This document shows, in pieces, positions 1-11,065 of a DNA stretch of 64,000 nt. The position numbers and the translations under genes are program-made. Source of the stretch: Linanthus parryae. Taxonomy: Eukaryota; Streptophyta; Magnoliopsida; Ericales; Polemoniaceae. The stretch's first letter is position 1; every line of letters begins with the position of its first letter. Under the pieces are notes generated by a model, which saw only the letters and a program-made list of their open reading frames with translations, had not been told where the DNA came from and searched no databases. The stretch is taken from positions 9,310,501 through 9,374,500 of the forward strand of contig JALGPY010000008.1 of NCBI GenBank assembly GCA_023055425.1, written 5' to 3'.

Positions 1-2803
1 TATGCATTAACACCAACTACACCAACAACACCTTCTCATTCCCAGTGTCATTTTACTTCCAATCTTGGTGATTCCACTACTTGGCATCACAGATTAGGTC
101 ATCCAGCACCAGCCATCATGCAACACTTGTCTTCCCAGCTTCATTTCAAGTTCAATTTTTTTGTTTGTCATTCTTGTTCACTTTTCAAAAGTCACAAATT
201 GGCTTTTTCTAAGAGTACTAGTGTATCTACAGTTCCATTTACTCTTGTACACTCTGATGTCTGGGGACCCTCTCCCTTACTTTCTTTTCAGAATTACAAA
301 TACTATATTGTGTTTCTGAATGATTGTACAAAGTACTGTTGGCTATATCCTCTTAAATCAAAATCAGATTCTTACCATGCTTATTTGCATTTCTCTGCAT
401 ACATAGCTAATCAGTTCTCAGCTACTATCAAAACTTTTAGAAGTGATAAAAAGTACCTCAATCATGACTTTGCTCTCTATTACAGAATCATGGCATCATA
501 CACCGAACTTCATGCCCACATAAACCAAAACGAAATGGTAAAGTTGAAAGAAAACACAGACACATAGTTGAGACAGTAGTTACTTTTCTAACACAGTCTC
601 ATCTTCCAAGCTCTTATTGCGTAGATGCTCTGTTAACTGCAAATTTTCTAATCAATAAATGCCAAAGAAATCTCTTAACTACATTTCCCCTTTTCAAAGT
701 TTGTTCTCTCTAACTCCAAACTATTCACAACTCAAACTTTTTGGCAGTCTTTGTTATCCATGGCTGAAACCCTACTCCACCTCAAAACTGACACCAAAAT
801 CTACAGCTTGTATTTTTCTTGGGTATTGTGCACATACAAAAGGATACAGATGTCTTGATCGTGCTAGCAAAATTGAATATGTTTCAAGACATGTTGTTTT
901 TCATGAATCTGTGTTTCCCTTATCTGATTCTGCACTAGCATGTAATTTTGTTAAACCAAACTACACATCTGACTGGTCTTTTCTTACACCCATCTTTATG
1001 AGCACTACTCCTACTCAAAACTCTTTTCCTATTCCCCCTTCTCCACTAGAGTTAAATGCTCCTTCTCCTATACAAGTTTCACCTTCTTCCTCTTCTACTA
1101 TCTCTATTTCTTCACCTCCACAACCATTGTCTTCTGTTTATTCTACTCATCCCATGAGAACCAGAGCACAAAATGGAATCAGGAAACCAAATCCCAAATA
1201 TTATCTCACAGGAGTTACCAAGTCCTGTTTGGATGACACTCAGCTTGAACCTCATTCTGTTCAAGAAGCACTTTCACAGCCAATTTGGTTAACTGCTATG
1301 AGAGAAGAATTCAGTTCTCATATCCAACAAGGAACTTGGAAATTAGTTCCTTTGCCACCAAATAGAAGACCTATTGGCTGCAAATGGGTGTTCAAAATAA
1401 AGAAGAATGCTGATGGTTCAATTTTTAGATACAAGGCAAGACTTGTTGCCAAAGGTTTTTTGCAAAAAGAATGAATAGATTACAAAGAGACTTTCAGCCC
1501 TGTGATTAAACATCAAGCTGTTAGATTGGTAATGTGCATAGCAGTTCAATGTGGCTGGGACATTAGACAATTGGATGTGTCTAATGCTTTTCTTCATGGC
1601 ACACTTCAAGAAGAGGTGTTTATGACTCAACCTCCAGGTTTTGCTCATCCTCTGTTTCCTGGTTTTGTTTTCAAGCTTCAAAAGTCCCTTTATGGCTTAA
1701 AACAAGCTCCCAGAGCTTGGTTCACAATGCTATCTTCAATTCTAGTACATCTGGGTTTCAACCAAAGTGCTGCTGATCACTCTCTGTTTGCTCAAAGGAC
1801 TGCTTCTACATTCATCATTATGCTAGTATATGTAGATGACATTCTTATTACTGGGAATTGTTCATCACATATATCACAAGTTATTACAGCTTTGCAGAAA
1901 CATGTTGCTCTCAAAGACTTAGGTCTAGCTCATTACTTCTTGGGCATTGAGGTTACTAAAGATTCAGTTACTAGAGCTTTAACTCTCACAGAGGAGAAGT
2001 ATGCCACATAACTTATTCAGAAGGCTGGTCTTGCAGAATGTAAACCTCGTGATACTCCTGTAGCCACACAAAAATCCACTCTTCAGAATTCTATAGCTCC
2101 TTTTGACAATGAAACTTGGTTCAGAACTTTGCTTGGTGGTCTCCAGTATATGACCATTAAAAGACATGAGATTCAATTTGCAGTTAACTCTCTGTGTCAG
2201 AAAATGCATAGTCCCACAGTTGGTGATTTTGTTGCTCTCAAAAGAATTCTCAGATTTCGTAAAGGTACTCTCCACAATGGTGTTACTTTAGCTCCCAGTA
2301 GTTTCAGTCTTGTTGGCTACTCAGATGCAGACTGGGCTGGCAAAAGTCTTGACCGGAGATCCACCACTGGGTATTGTATCTTTCTGGGTTCTTACCTCAT
2401 TTCTTGGTTCTCTAAGAAACAACAGACAGTTTCTAGATCTTCCACAGAAGCTGAATACAGAGCTCTTGCCTCTACTTACTCATAAATGAAAATGATTACT
2501 TTTCTTCTCAGAGATCTTGGGGTTTTGCTCAGGGAGGCTCATGCTTTGTATTGTGACAATTTATCAGCTATTTCCCTAGCCAAGAACCCAGTATTTCATG
2601 CCAGGACCAAACACATTGAAGTGATTTTTCACTTTATCAGAGAACAAGTCTTAACTGGTATTTTACATATTCTCCATGTTCCTACTTCTGAACAACCTGC
2701 AGATGTTCTTACTAAAGCCTTGTCTATTTCTAAATTTATGGATATTGTCTCCAAGCTTCACCTTAATACTAGGTTATGCTTGCAGGGGTGTGCTAAACAA
2801 TGA
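1..2803 (+). pseudogene. Ty1/copia gag-pol polyprotein, 5' truncated by the window edge and decayed
   Basis: The reading frame is open from base 1. Domain order is GAG-preintegrase (WHHRLGHP near base 85, with a downstream CHSC), integrase core (HSDVWGP, then FLNDCTKYCW), reverse transcriptase (QLDVSNAFLHG, then the catalytic YVDD in MLVYVDDILITG near 1835) and RNase H (GYSDADWAG; SSTEAEYRALA; CDNLSAISLAKNP). INT before RT is the Ty1/copia order. The integrase and RT parts lie in different frames, so there is a frameshift between about 490 and 660. The frame from 659 is then cut by three in-frame stops: TGA at 1472-1474, TAA at 2009-2011 and TAA at 2483-2485. The element cannot make a full polyprotein and is a dead copy. 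Its 3' LTR follows directly; the 5' LTR lies outside the window. Confidence 0.93.
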
Positions 2804-2999
2804 AATAGTGCATACATGGGAGGTAGTTGTAATTAGTCAAATATAGAACAAAGGGAGGTAGGTGTGGTTTACTAGAATTAGTAACAGCCTTTCCCTCCTT
2901 ATGTTATAAGTGTTGATTACCTGTAATTGAATCAATTAATAAAAATAATATTCTCTCTATACTTTCTCTCTCTTGTTCATCTGCTCTTCATCTTCAACA
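2789..2999 (+). repeat. 3' LTR of the copia element
   Basis: A purine-rich stretch (GCAGGGG, ending 2788) is followed by TGTGCTAAACA and the segment closes with TTCAACA, giving the TG...CA ends and short inverted tips of an LTR of about 211 bp. It overlaps the last codons of the pol frame. The 5' LTR is outside the window, so the boundaries rest on the TG/CA rule and cannot be confirmed by a target duplication. Confidence 0.6.
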
Positions 3000-3755
3000 A
3001 ACTCTCCCTTTTGAATCAGAGAAGAGAGTGTAAAGAATTACCGATGGATGTAAATTGTAATAAACATTTGTATCTTGATAAATTTGTGCCTGCACATCTC
3101 TATAAAACCTTGGAGTTATCATTAATTAAGTTAACAATACAAAGGGAACAATGAAGACCAAGATTTAGTAGTATGCAGATTGCGAGCTTCTATAACCAAT
3201 AGACACTTATCCTGATAAAGAGGTACTCCATGATGCTGAACTTTAATCAATTATCAAAGAATTATAACAATACTTTTCATGTCCACAAGCTCGAGTCCAA
3301 CCTCTTTATCTGGGACATCCTAACAATTTGTCCGTTTTTGTTAGTTACCCATTCTCAATTCTGTCATCAAAAGTGGTAATTGTTTATAACATAGTGAGAA
3401 ACGTGGGAGAGAAAGTAGTAGGCAACATGTAGTAAATAAGTTGCAATACAATTATTATCTGTCCCAAAAAAATGGAATATCAAACCAAGACTCTAATATA
3501 TGGACAGAGGGAGTATATAGGTATGTGTGTCTAAAATTTCCAATATTTTCATTCATAAAGGAAGAACTGGTAACCCAGTCGGAATGTTTAGTAATTGGAC
3601 TTCTCTCTCGTGCAGGTTAAACAAAGTTCTATAGTGCTGGTAAAAAAAGGATGGAGAGCTTGAAATTGCTATACATGGACGACTGCCAAAGATAAGAGAG
3701 GTTTTTGTATGGAACAGACTGAACCCTGGAAGCAAAGCTCTATGGAATTCATTAA
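3000..3755. other. Intergenic stretch, no gene recognised
   Basis: AT-rich sequence between the copia LTR and a LINE fragment. The only open frames are short and have no recognisable domain. I see no RNA gene or clear repeat boundary. Confidence 0.4.
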
Positions 3756-4025
3756 GACCTTGTTCTCCTTCACCAGCAACACTTAAGCAATATTATCAAT
3801 TTGACTTCAAATATGCCATCAAATGCATCAATGGTGAGATCTCCTCCAAGGCCATTACAGAAGATATAGGTGTTTTGCTCCATAGCTGCAATTATACTCT
3901 CATTTATGTTCCAAGATGCACTTGCAACAGAAAAGAATATTGCAAGATGAAATTGTTGTTACTCTGGATTATCCTTCACCAACCTTCAGCAACTTGTTAT
4001 TAGGGATATGGTTTGGAGTGCCTAT
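3756..4025 (+). pseudogene. LINE RNase H (RVT_3-type) domain remnant
   Basis: Reading + strand codons near 3810-3930 gives KCINGEISSKAITEDIG and LLHSCNYTLIYVPR, which matches almost word for word the better preserved LINE RNase H tail at about 10480-10600 (NCINGDF, RAITEDIGILL, GCDCRIKHIPRE). The zinc-finger and reverse transcriptase parts are missing and the frame breaks after CNRKEYCK. It is an old 5'-truncated, decayed LINE copy with no coding value. Confidence 0.6.
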
Positions 4026-4034
4026 AGTCACTAA

Positions 4035-4222
4035 GCAGAGGCGGATCTAGAACTTTGTTAAAGTGGATGGTTCAATAAGAAAAATTAAACAAAATAGGTA
4101 TATAAACGAGGAGTGGAGGCTATAATGCAATTTTTATGGGGCTAGACTGAAAAATCAAGTAAAATAAGAGTACTATTTTGATTTTGAAAAGTTAAGTGGG
4201 GCCATGTTCTCTTGAAACCTCA
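4035..4222. repeat. Dispersed repeat starting GCAGAGGCGGATCTAG
   Basis: It shares its start (GGCGGATCTAG) and the phrases TGGGGCTA and TTTGAAAAGTTAAGTGGGG with the inverted-repeat element nested in the first intron of the gene at 11066 (about 11968-12182). Another partial relative starts near 37613 (GGGTGGAGCCAGGATTTTG). Only one end is clear here, so this is probably a truncated non-autonomous DNA element. Confidence 0.4.
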
Positions 4223-4494
4223 TGGTTCTGCTGCAACTATATCTCATTTATAGTTATAAATTATTATAAATTATTAGATACTTAAACTAAATATAAATTA
4301 TGAAATCATGAAAAATATACTAATGATAATGTAATTTGAATAGTATAATAAAATATAATTGATGGTGGGTGGAGGATAGGGAGTCATGCATCTTTGGAGG
4401 CTGAATGATAATTTTTTTGAATATTAAGAAGCAAACAGTCGAGTCAAAGAGAGTTTAGAGTGAGGAAGACCTCAACAATTGCAGATGGAATTTA

Positions 4495-4682
4495 GGGCCA
4501 GTTTGGAAAAGCTTTTGCTGCCATCACAACTGGTTTCCGACAGAAGATGCAGTTTTAGTGCATTTGGTAAAAGTATATTTTTTAAAAAAATTCAGCCAAA
4601 TATCTAAAATCCACAACAACTTTCACATAGTGAATCTCACACAGCAACAACTGGCACTAGCACATCATTTCCAAACTGACCC
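4495..4682. mobile_element. Tourist-like MITE (PIF/Harbinger)
   Basis: Terminal inverted repeats GGGCCAGTTTGGAAA and TTTCCAAACTGACCC bound a 188-bp segment, and TTA flanks it on both sides (4492-4494 and 4683-4685). A TTA target duplication with GGGCC-type tips is the signature of Tourist/PIF-Harbinger MITEs. A longer, more decayed relative lies at about 9019-9440. Confidence 0.75.
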
Positions 4683-4710
4683 TTAGTTTACTTCCAAGAA
4701 GTAGATCTAA

Positions 4711-4811
4711 GGCCGCTAGGGTTGTGACTCAAGTGGTAGAGCGTTTGGAGTCCCTGCATGAGGTCCCGAGTTCAAACTTGATTGACGACAAAAAACAATT
4801 TCTTAAAAAAA
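4711..4811 (+). mobile_element. tRNA-derived SINE
   Basis: The segment carries a polymerase III promoter pair: an A box (TGACTCAAGTGG, 4725-4736) and a B box (GAGTTCAAACT, 4768-4778) about 31 bases apart, with the phrase GTGGTAGAGC typical of tRNA-like heads. It ends in an A/T-rich tail (AAAAAACAATTTCTTAAAAAAA). It cannot fold as a full tRNA cloverleaf, so it is a SINE head and not a functional tRNA. Confidence 0.55.
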
Positions 4812-4966
4812 TGAAGGCAATGAATGCGCGCATTCAGGAGTTGTGTAAATGTTGCCAGGGCCATTGCCAAATGGGCCACCAAATGCACGAGGCCCATGCT
4901 GACTGGCCTTTTGATGGTTCGGGCCGGGTTGTCAGCCCACACCCATTTCCAGTGTTTAGCAATTTC
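4812..4966. repeat. Dispersed repeat A, copy 1
   Basis: Shares long blocks with 10788-10931: ATGCGC...CAGGAGTTGT/CACGAGTTGT, GGGCCACCAAATGCACGAG, GATGGTTCGG/AATGGTTCGG and TCAGCCCACACCC. The GC-rich phrase GGTTCGGGCCGGGTTGTCAGC stands out against the AT-rich surroundings. Function and family unknown. Confidence 0.6.
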
Positions 4967-5543
4967 AATGTTCAGCTTCACAATTTATTATTTATATGGT
5001 AAATAATACCTAGCATTTGCATACTCACGTGTTTGCTAAATTAAGATGCGAACATTAATCAATTAAAAAGTATTAATTCAATTATTAATATGGCATTCAG
5101 AATACAATTCCCAACATATACATGCTTCATTCTCCACTTAAGTCGCATAGTGCGGTCCACTTAGGAGGTATGCCTCCAATGTATGGTCTGGTCTCGAAAA
5201 TGATTACCAAATTTTACAAAGAAAACAACAAATATTGTAAGAAAATGAGGGATAGAGAGAGAGAGAGAGTGAGTTGGCAAGCTATGGTGAAAATTTTGGG
5301 TAATGAAATTTTCTTTTTATAATGGTAAAGGTATTCATTCAAAAAGCCAAAATGGATAGTCACAACTACTTACAAATGACACCGAATAGTCACAACTGTT
5401 AATGTTTAAACTCATCAAATATTGTATTTTAAATTACATTTCTAATTTGAATAATCACAACTCTTTGAATTTTGTTCTATTGTTGTTTTCTAAGGACAAA
5501 AAACTGTTAAAATACTAAAACACATTTACACTTTTACAAAGTA

Positions 5544-5590
<47 letters not shown>

Positions 5591-6149
5591 TGTGTGTGTT
5601 ATTACATTGCTTCGCCACATGATTTCACTATTCCTCCTCCATTTTGGTTCTCACCTTCCTTACGTGGAGTCGAAATAATAGTGATAACTAATCTTCGAGG
5701 ATCTATGAGTAGGGAGAATATTACTTTTCTGAGTCTTCCTTATTTTGGGAAAATAACAGCTCTCTCACAGTTGATAAGTCAGACCACCAACTAGTTAGCT
5801 ACTACTGACTATAAATTCACAGATTTTTTGTGTTTCCTTATGATGTTAGGATGGGGAAGGTTGAGAGAGAAGACAATACATTCAACATGAACCCGTCAAC
5901 CATACAGCTGATGCATACTATGAAGCATGAGAGTGATGACGTCTCTCAACTTAAAAAGCATGAGAGTGATGCAACCTCTCAACATAAAAAGCACGAGGCA
6001 ACAACTCCCACATTATCCAATCGAAATATTTGTCGTAATTGAACAATAAGTTCCTGTTGAGGCAGTATCTTGAATTGAAAAAGTCAAAGGCGGCTAGTTA
6101 GATATTAGGGAACAATTGTGAGGCGGTGGGTTCCTTTTCCGTCCATAAC
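4967..6149. other. Intergenic stretch with a microsatellite and a small tandem duplication
   Basis: No gene recognised. Around 5920-6010 the phrase AAGCATGAGAGTGATG...CCTCTCAA is repeated about every 39 bases (two full copies and one partial). The microsatellite is listed separately. Confidence 0.4.
5544..5600. repeat. (TA)n(TG)n microsatellite
   Basis: An uninterrupted TA run passes into a TG run broken once by TATG. Open frames over it (poly Val-Cys) are artefacts. Confidence 0.95.
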
Positions 6150-6395
6150 ATTGTTTTTTTTGGAGAAGATTTATTTAACCCAACGGGCCTAAGTCCAACA
6201 TAACGGTATCAATTACATTTCTAATCCACTCTAGATCATTGTGGGCCCAGATAGAGAAGAACCACTAAGAAGAATCTTCTGGGCTACTAAATGCGCAGCA
6301 GAGTTACAGCTGCGTGGAGAAAATGCCGCCACGTACTTAGTGGAGTCTTCGAGGCGTCTCAAACAACTATTGAGCAAACTGTGACATAGGGAATT
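6150..6395 (-). pseudogene. LINE RNase H (RVT_3-type) C-terminal remnant
   Basis: Translated on the minus strand, about 6390 down to 6240 reads KYVAAFSPRSCNSAAHLVAQ, which is the typical end of plant RVT_3-type domains (R-x-x-N-x-x-A-H-x-L-A-x). Stops follow at once (about 6225) and no upstream reverse transcriptase is seen. It is a short remnant of another LINE in opposite orientation to those at 3756 and 9480. Confidence 0.5.
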
Positions 6396-7450
6396 GTCAT
6401 TCACCACCAGTTCAATGTTTGTGTTGGAGGGATTTTATTTTCCCTCCAAACTTCGAACATATAATCGTTAGAAAACTCCATCTTTCCTTCGTCTCCACTC
6501 ACGCCATTAATAGTTCAAAACCCATCTCCACAATCTTCAAGAACACATTCCACCTATTGCCTTACATCACTTATGATATACAATTGGTTTTTTCCAATAT
6601 CCTACAAGAAGATTAGCAATTAGTCTGTAAACTCATCACAACGTTTCCGTGGGCAAGTTGAATATGTTGTGATAAAGACATTTAAGGAAACTTAACATGA
6701 AGTGGGAAACATCAACATGCAAAATCTGTTTTCATGCTCTTCTTATGCAATCATATATTGTAAGTGTGTATCTACATTTTCGTGATCAGTGATGTCAAAA
6801 TATACCCAATGAGAATGAATAGTAACATTTCATACCCTTACATCACTCATGATTTCGGGAACATGTTTATTAGATTATTCGTCTGAGCAAAAAGGACTAA
6901 TCATAGAAAAACAACTTCACAATTTATCAATTGTCTCACTTGACTCCAGTAAATTACAATGTTTACACATTAAAACTTTCTAATAAACTAGGAAAACACA
7001 CGCAAAGTGGAACTGGAAAAGGTCGAGCTACCACATAGTGCTGCCCATCAGCCCTATGACACGAAAAGCCCTCCAAGCCCAACCCAAAAATATTAGGGAC
7101 TGGGCTTAACAGTTTCCTTAAACAGCTGGGCTCAAGAAAAAAAATTGGACCAAAATCTTCATGACCGAGCTTGAGATTCAGAAGTGAGGCCCGAGAATGC
7201 CGGCGCGACCCGGGCCACTGAGCAAAATAAATAAATAAACATATTTGATATATAGTGTCATATATTTTTTCATCTGAAGTGATAAACTACTTTGCCTGAA
7301 TAATAACATAATCTGAGTTAAATGTTTTTTCTTCTTTATGAAACACTAAAATCCGAGTTTAATGTTGAAAATACATGCATTTATTTCACTATGATTGTTC
7401 AGTACTGCAACATTAGGTAGAAATCTAGCCCATGATTTTCTGGTGTCTCC
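6396..7450. other. Intergenic stretch, no gene recognised
   Basis: AT-rich with short non-conserved open frames only. No terminal repeats or RNA genes that I can support. Confidence 0.35.
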
Positions 7451-7712
7451 TACCACTCCGTCCCGTCTCTTTGTTCCCATTTGACTTTTTTGACTCGTAT
7501 CTGGGTCACATTGACCGGGTGATTTGGATAGCAAAATAGTACGATTTTTTGATAATTCTTTCACCATATTATAGAGCAACTTTTACTTTACAGCACCATG
7601 AAAAAATTATCAAAAAATTACATCGATTTGCTATTCAAATCACCGGGTCAAAGTGACCCAGTGAATAGTGACAAAAATAAAATTGGGAACAAAGAGACGG
7701 GACGGAGTGGTA
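7451..7712. mobile_element. Stowaway-like foldback MITE, copy 1
   Basis: Begins TACCACTCCGTCCC and ends with the reverse complement GGGACGGAGTGGTA; the first 29 bases of both arms are identical. The whole 262-bp element is nearly a palindrome (arms share the GGGTCA...TGACC and GGGTGATTTG blocks around an AT-rich centre). TA at both tips fits the TA target duplication of Stowaway/Tc1-mariner MITEs. Four more copies lie at 19500, 20055, 20715 and 41450. Confidence 0.8.
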
Positions 7713-8425
7713 CTACTTATAGAGATATCACATTTCTAATAGTACTTGACCTTTCTTTTTTCAGTCATCTAAATCCTTTATACAAATTTTTCGTTACTCA
7801 AAAGCGCCTGCGCGCACTGGCAATGTCATTTGCATCGGCATCAAATTTGGCTCGGCCCTCATATGTGAAACCCTCCAAAAGTGTATTAACCACTTCAAAA
7901 TTGAAAACCACAGATACACATGTGTGTTACTGTTTTCTTAGAACCTAAACGAAGCGTGCTCAAGATCTTAGTTTTTCAGGAATGAACTATTGGCGTGTAT
8001 GACTGAATCAACCTCCCAGATTGAGAATGAGACCAGAATTGGACATTCAGTAACTCATAACCGCCCTTAACAAGTACCATTGTTATTATTACTGGTTAAA
8101 CTCCTTGATTTCCCTTGTACCGTCGATTGATTTAAATCACATGATAAGCTAAAACAACGCAGATAATACGTTACTAATGACAATCTTCACATGTTGCAAC
8201 TTGGCACGCGACAGTACTCTAAATGTGCCCGTATAACATGAAAGGCGAAATTTGTGAGCATGAATGGAAGTAGAAAAAGCACATTATCCAAGACTTTATG
8301 ACAAGTCCTCCACAAACAATGAGACATCATGATGGAACATATATATGCACACACATCGAAGCAAATACGCACCAATCAAAATTGCATTATTCAAAAGCTA
8401 GTAGTTCTGTGAAATTGTAGTAGTA
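7713..8425. other. Intergenic stretch, no gene recognised
   Basis: Low-complexity AT-rich sequence with no conserved frame or boundary signal. Confidence 0.35.
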
Positions 8426-8470
8426 CTAGAAAATGACCCGTGCTCGTTGGGCACTACAAAAATAAACGAC
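8426..8470 (-). mobile_element. Helitron 3' terminus (minus strand)
   Basis: On the minus strand the sequence reads GTGCCCAACGAGCACGGGTC followed by ATTTT and CTAG, then T. A short GC hairpin about ten bases before CTAG|T is the 3' end signature of plant Helitrons. The body would extend to higher coordinates (AT-rich sequence to about 8700); I cannot place the 5' TC end. Confidence 0.5.
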
Positions 8471-8699
8471 TCGTGCCAGTATGATATTATTAAATAAATG
8501 TAAATTATAATTAGAGATATCATTTTTGCAACATTTACGTTTTTATTCGTGTAACAAACAAATAATGAATGAAAAATAATTATGAAGATATAATGAGATA
8601 GAAAAGTGGTTTTTGAAGATACAAATATTATCTTGACTTTAATTTACTTTATCTTAACTAACAATAAGAAAAAATAGCAAGTAGATTATAAGTAGTCAA

Positions 8700-8880
8700 G
8701 ATTCACCTCACCATCAAAGGAGGAAAGAGCTGTTGCAAAGTAGTAGCATTCCACTGAAGAGGGTTTGTAGAAAGTAATTGAGAAACCCATTTAACATGCT
8801 TTGCATCATCAGAAACTAACAAACTATCAGCAATTGAAGCAGTTGGGACTGCTGCCATTCATCCTCCAGACCTAATTCAA
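8700..8880 (-). pseudogene. Possible LINE fragment (zf-RVT-like region)
   Basis: The minus strand reads VSQLLSTNPLQWNATTLQQL followed by FPPLMV. That resembles the spacer before the zinc-binding reverse transcriptase domain in plant LINEs (a W-N...L-L-x-x-L-F pattern). The similarity is short and from memory only; it could be chance. Confidence 0.25.
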
Positions 8881-9018
8881 CTTAGTACCGTCTGCCACCT
8901 TCCACTACAAGCCAAGAGAAAGGGTATTTCTACCTTTGCAGATAGCTTTCGAAGCCCAAGAAGGATTAGAAGGATGCTTGATAGAGCACATGGTTTCTTT
9001 TACAGTATTTATGAATGC

Positions 9019-9440
9019 TTATGCTGCCATCACAACTGCTTCTTGACAGCAGAAGCAGTTTTTAATGTGTTTGGTAAAAATAACATTTCGACTTTTCAGA
9101 CAGTTTATGATGTCCTACAACAACTTTCAGGAAACAAAGGGGGGATGTTTTCCATAATTTCCTTGTGAATAAATTATCTACAAGACCTTACAAAATCTTA
9201 AATTAATTGTAATCTCTACATAAATGACACGTGTCATATATTTTTTGTCATTTTACTTTGTCACTGCATGTTCACAATTGATTTTACCAAAGACAAAACT
9301 ACTATATCAGTATTTCACATCAACTTTCACGTTATATTTACCAAAAAAATATTTAATTTAAAATTCACAACAATTTTCACACTGTGTTTTTTTACATAGC
9401 AGCTTCTAGCACTCTCACATCATTTCCAAACTAGTTTTTT
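9019..9440. repeat. Decayed Tourist-related element
   Basis: The left part (TGCTGCCATCACAACTG, then GTGTTTGGTAAAA) and the right end (CACATCATTTCCAAACT) match the intact Tourist MITE at 4495-4682, with about 230 bases of extra interior. In both places the sequence after the right end continues TTAGTTT/TTAAGTTT and CTTCCAAGAAG, so the flank is related too. Confidence 0.5.
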
Positions 9441-9479
9441 TTAGGACAACCTCAAAACTAGCTCTTAAGTTTGCTTCCA

Positions 9480-10735
9480 AGAAGATGTTTGAAGTCTCAT
9501 TATCCTAACATGAGCTTTGACCATAATTTGAAAGTTGCCTCTTTGATTAACAATGGGAACTGGTCTCTTGACTCTCTGGATCAGTTTATCAATGTTAACC
9601 ATATGAATACTATTTTGTCCAGAAACATCCCTACTAACCCCAACACTCTTGATTCCTTGTGTTGAGGTTTGGAAGATAATGGTAAATTCTCGGTGGCTTC
9701 TGTCTATGATATGATCTCCAATCCTCACAATAACAAGAAAATTGTTGATTGGAAGTGGATATGGAAAATCAGAATCCCCACAAACTTATCCTCTTCATGT
9801 GGAAAATTTGGCACAAAAAACTCCTTACCAATGTCCATAGGAGTATTAGAAAGCTCACTTTGGATGACTCCTGTCCTCACTGTCAGGGGTCAAGGAGGAG
9901 CTCTTCCATCTCTTTCTGCATTGCCCTCATGCTGATAAGTTCTGGAGAGCTACATTTGGCCAAGCTTGGGTTTTTGATAGTAAAAGCATGAATTTTGTGA
10001 ACTTGATTAACAATAACTGCAGGAATAACAAGAGTTATAACTATGAGCATTGTATTCACTTCATATGTGGTCTTTGGACTATTTGGAAAAATAGAAATCA
10101 CAAAGTTTTTAATGTCACAACGATTCCCTTTGAAGTAAATATCAGCGATTGTAGCTGGATGACCCAAGAGATTATAACCCATCTCTCCAAAGGTAAGGTT
10201 CATGATAGTGCTAATCAGAGTTCTAATTCTAACACTACAGTGTTTGCTTGGTCCCCCCCCCTCTCAGGTACACTTAAGCTCAACACTGATGGAAGCAAAG
10301 CAGGTGAAATAGGAGTGCAGGTTATGTAGGAGTGCTTAGAGATGAAGAGGGTCAATTAATCAAGGGCTACATGGGTCAAATTGGATATAGCTCAGTGCTG
10401 GAAGCTGAGTTATGGGGCATCCATAGAGGCCTTGTCATCATTCATCAGGATCAGCTTAAGGAGGTGGAGATAGAATGTGATCGCAGGAGGCCATTAACTG
10501 CATCAATGGAGATTTCCCCACTGACTTCCCCTACAGAGCCATTACTGAAGACATTGGGATCCTTCTCAGAGGGTGTGATTGCAGAATTAAGCACATTCCT
10601 AGAGAAATGAATGAGTTAGCTGATGCTCTAGCCAAGAAAGGAAGGCAGCAGGAAGAACTTCTGGTTATTTTGGATGAACCTCCCACTGATCTTGCTCAGA
10701 TGATCATTAGGGAGATGGTTAATTGTAATAGTTAG
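9480..10735 (+). pseudogene. LINE (L1-type) 3' part: zf-RVT plus RNase H
   Basis: Frames join to zf-RVT (LEDNGKFSVASVYDMI, then DWKWIWKIRIPT and LILFMWKIWHKKLL, with CPHC), then a linker (HFICGLWTIWKNRNHKVFN), then an RVT_3 RNase H domain (LKLNTDGSKAG; SSVLEAELWGIHRGL; GCDCRIKHIPREMNELADAL). This is the normal 3' order of plant L1 LINEs. Stops and frameshifts occur near 9664, 9800 and 10327, and the endonuclease and reverse transcriptase are missing, so the copy is 5' truncated and dead. It ends about 330 bp upstream of the gene at 11066. Confidence 0.85.
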
Positions 10736-10787
10736 GTTGTTGTTTTTATTTCCGGATAAGCAAACAAAAGAAGATGATCTGAAATTA

Positions 10788-10931
10788 AGGCAAGAAATGC
10801 GCATGCACGAGTTGTACAAACATAGTCGGCCCAGATCATCCCCAAACGGGCCACCAAATGCACGAGCCCCAACCTGATGGCTCCGTAATGGTTCGGTCCG
10901 GGTCATCAGCCCACACCCGTTTCCAATTTCA
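10788..10931. repeat. Dispersed repeat A, copy 2
   Basis: Second copy of the repeat at 4812-4966. It lies about 135 bp upstream of the start codon at 11066, so it sits in the promoter or 5' leader region of that gene. Confidence 0.6.
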
Positions 10932-11065
10932 ATTCCCGCCAAACCCATTCATTTCCCGCCATCAAAATAGCAGCATTTTACCTCCACTCTTTCCCGCCCC
11001 CCTTTCCTTCCCTCTTTACTTCTCACACTCATCTCTCTCTCTCTCTGCAAACCCTAGTTTCAGCC

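Noticed and set aside
4711..4811. Possible tRNA gene
   Set aside because: A and B boxes are present, but the arms cannot form a full cloverleaf and an A-rich tail follows; a SINE explains it better.
5558..5794. 78-codon frame starting with Met-Cys-Val repeats
   Set aside because: Produced by the TG microsatellite.
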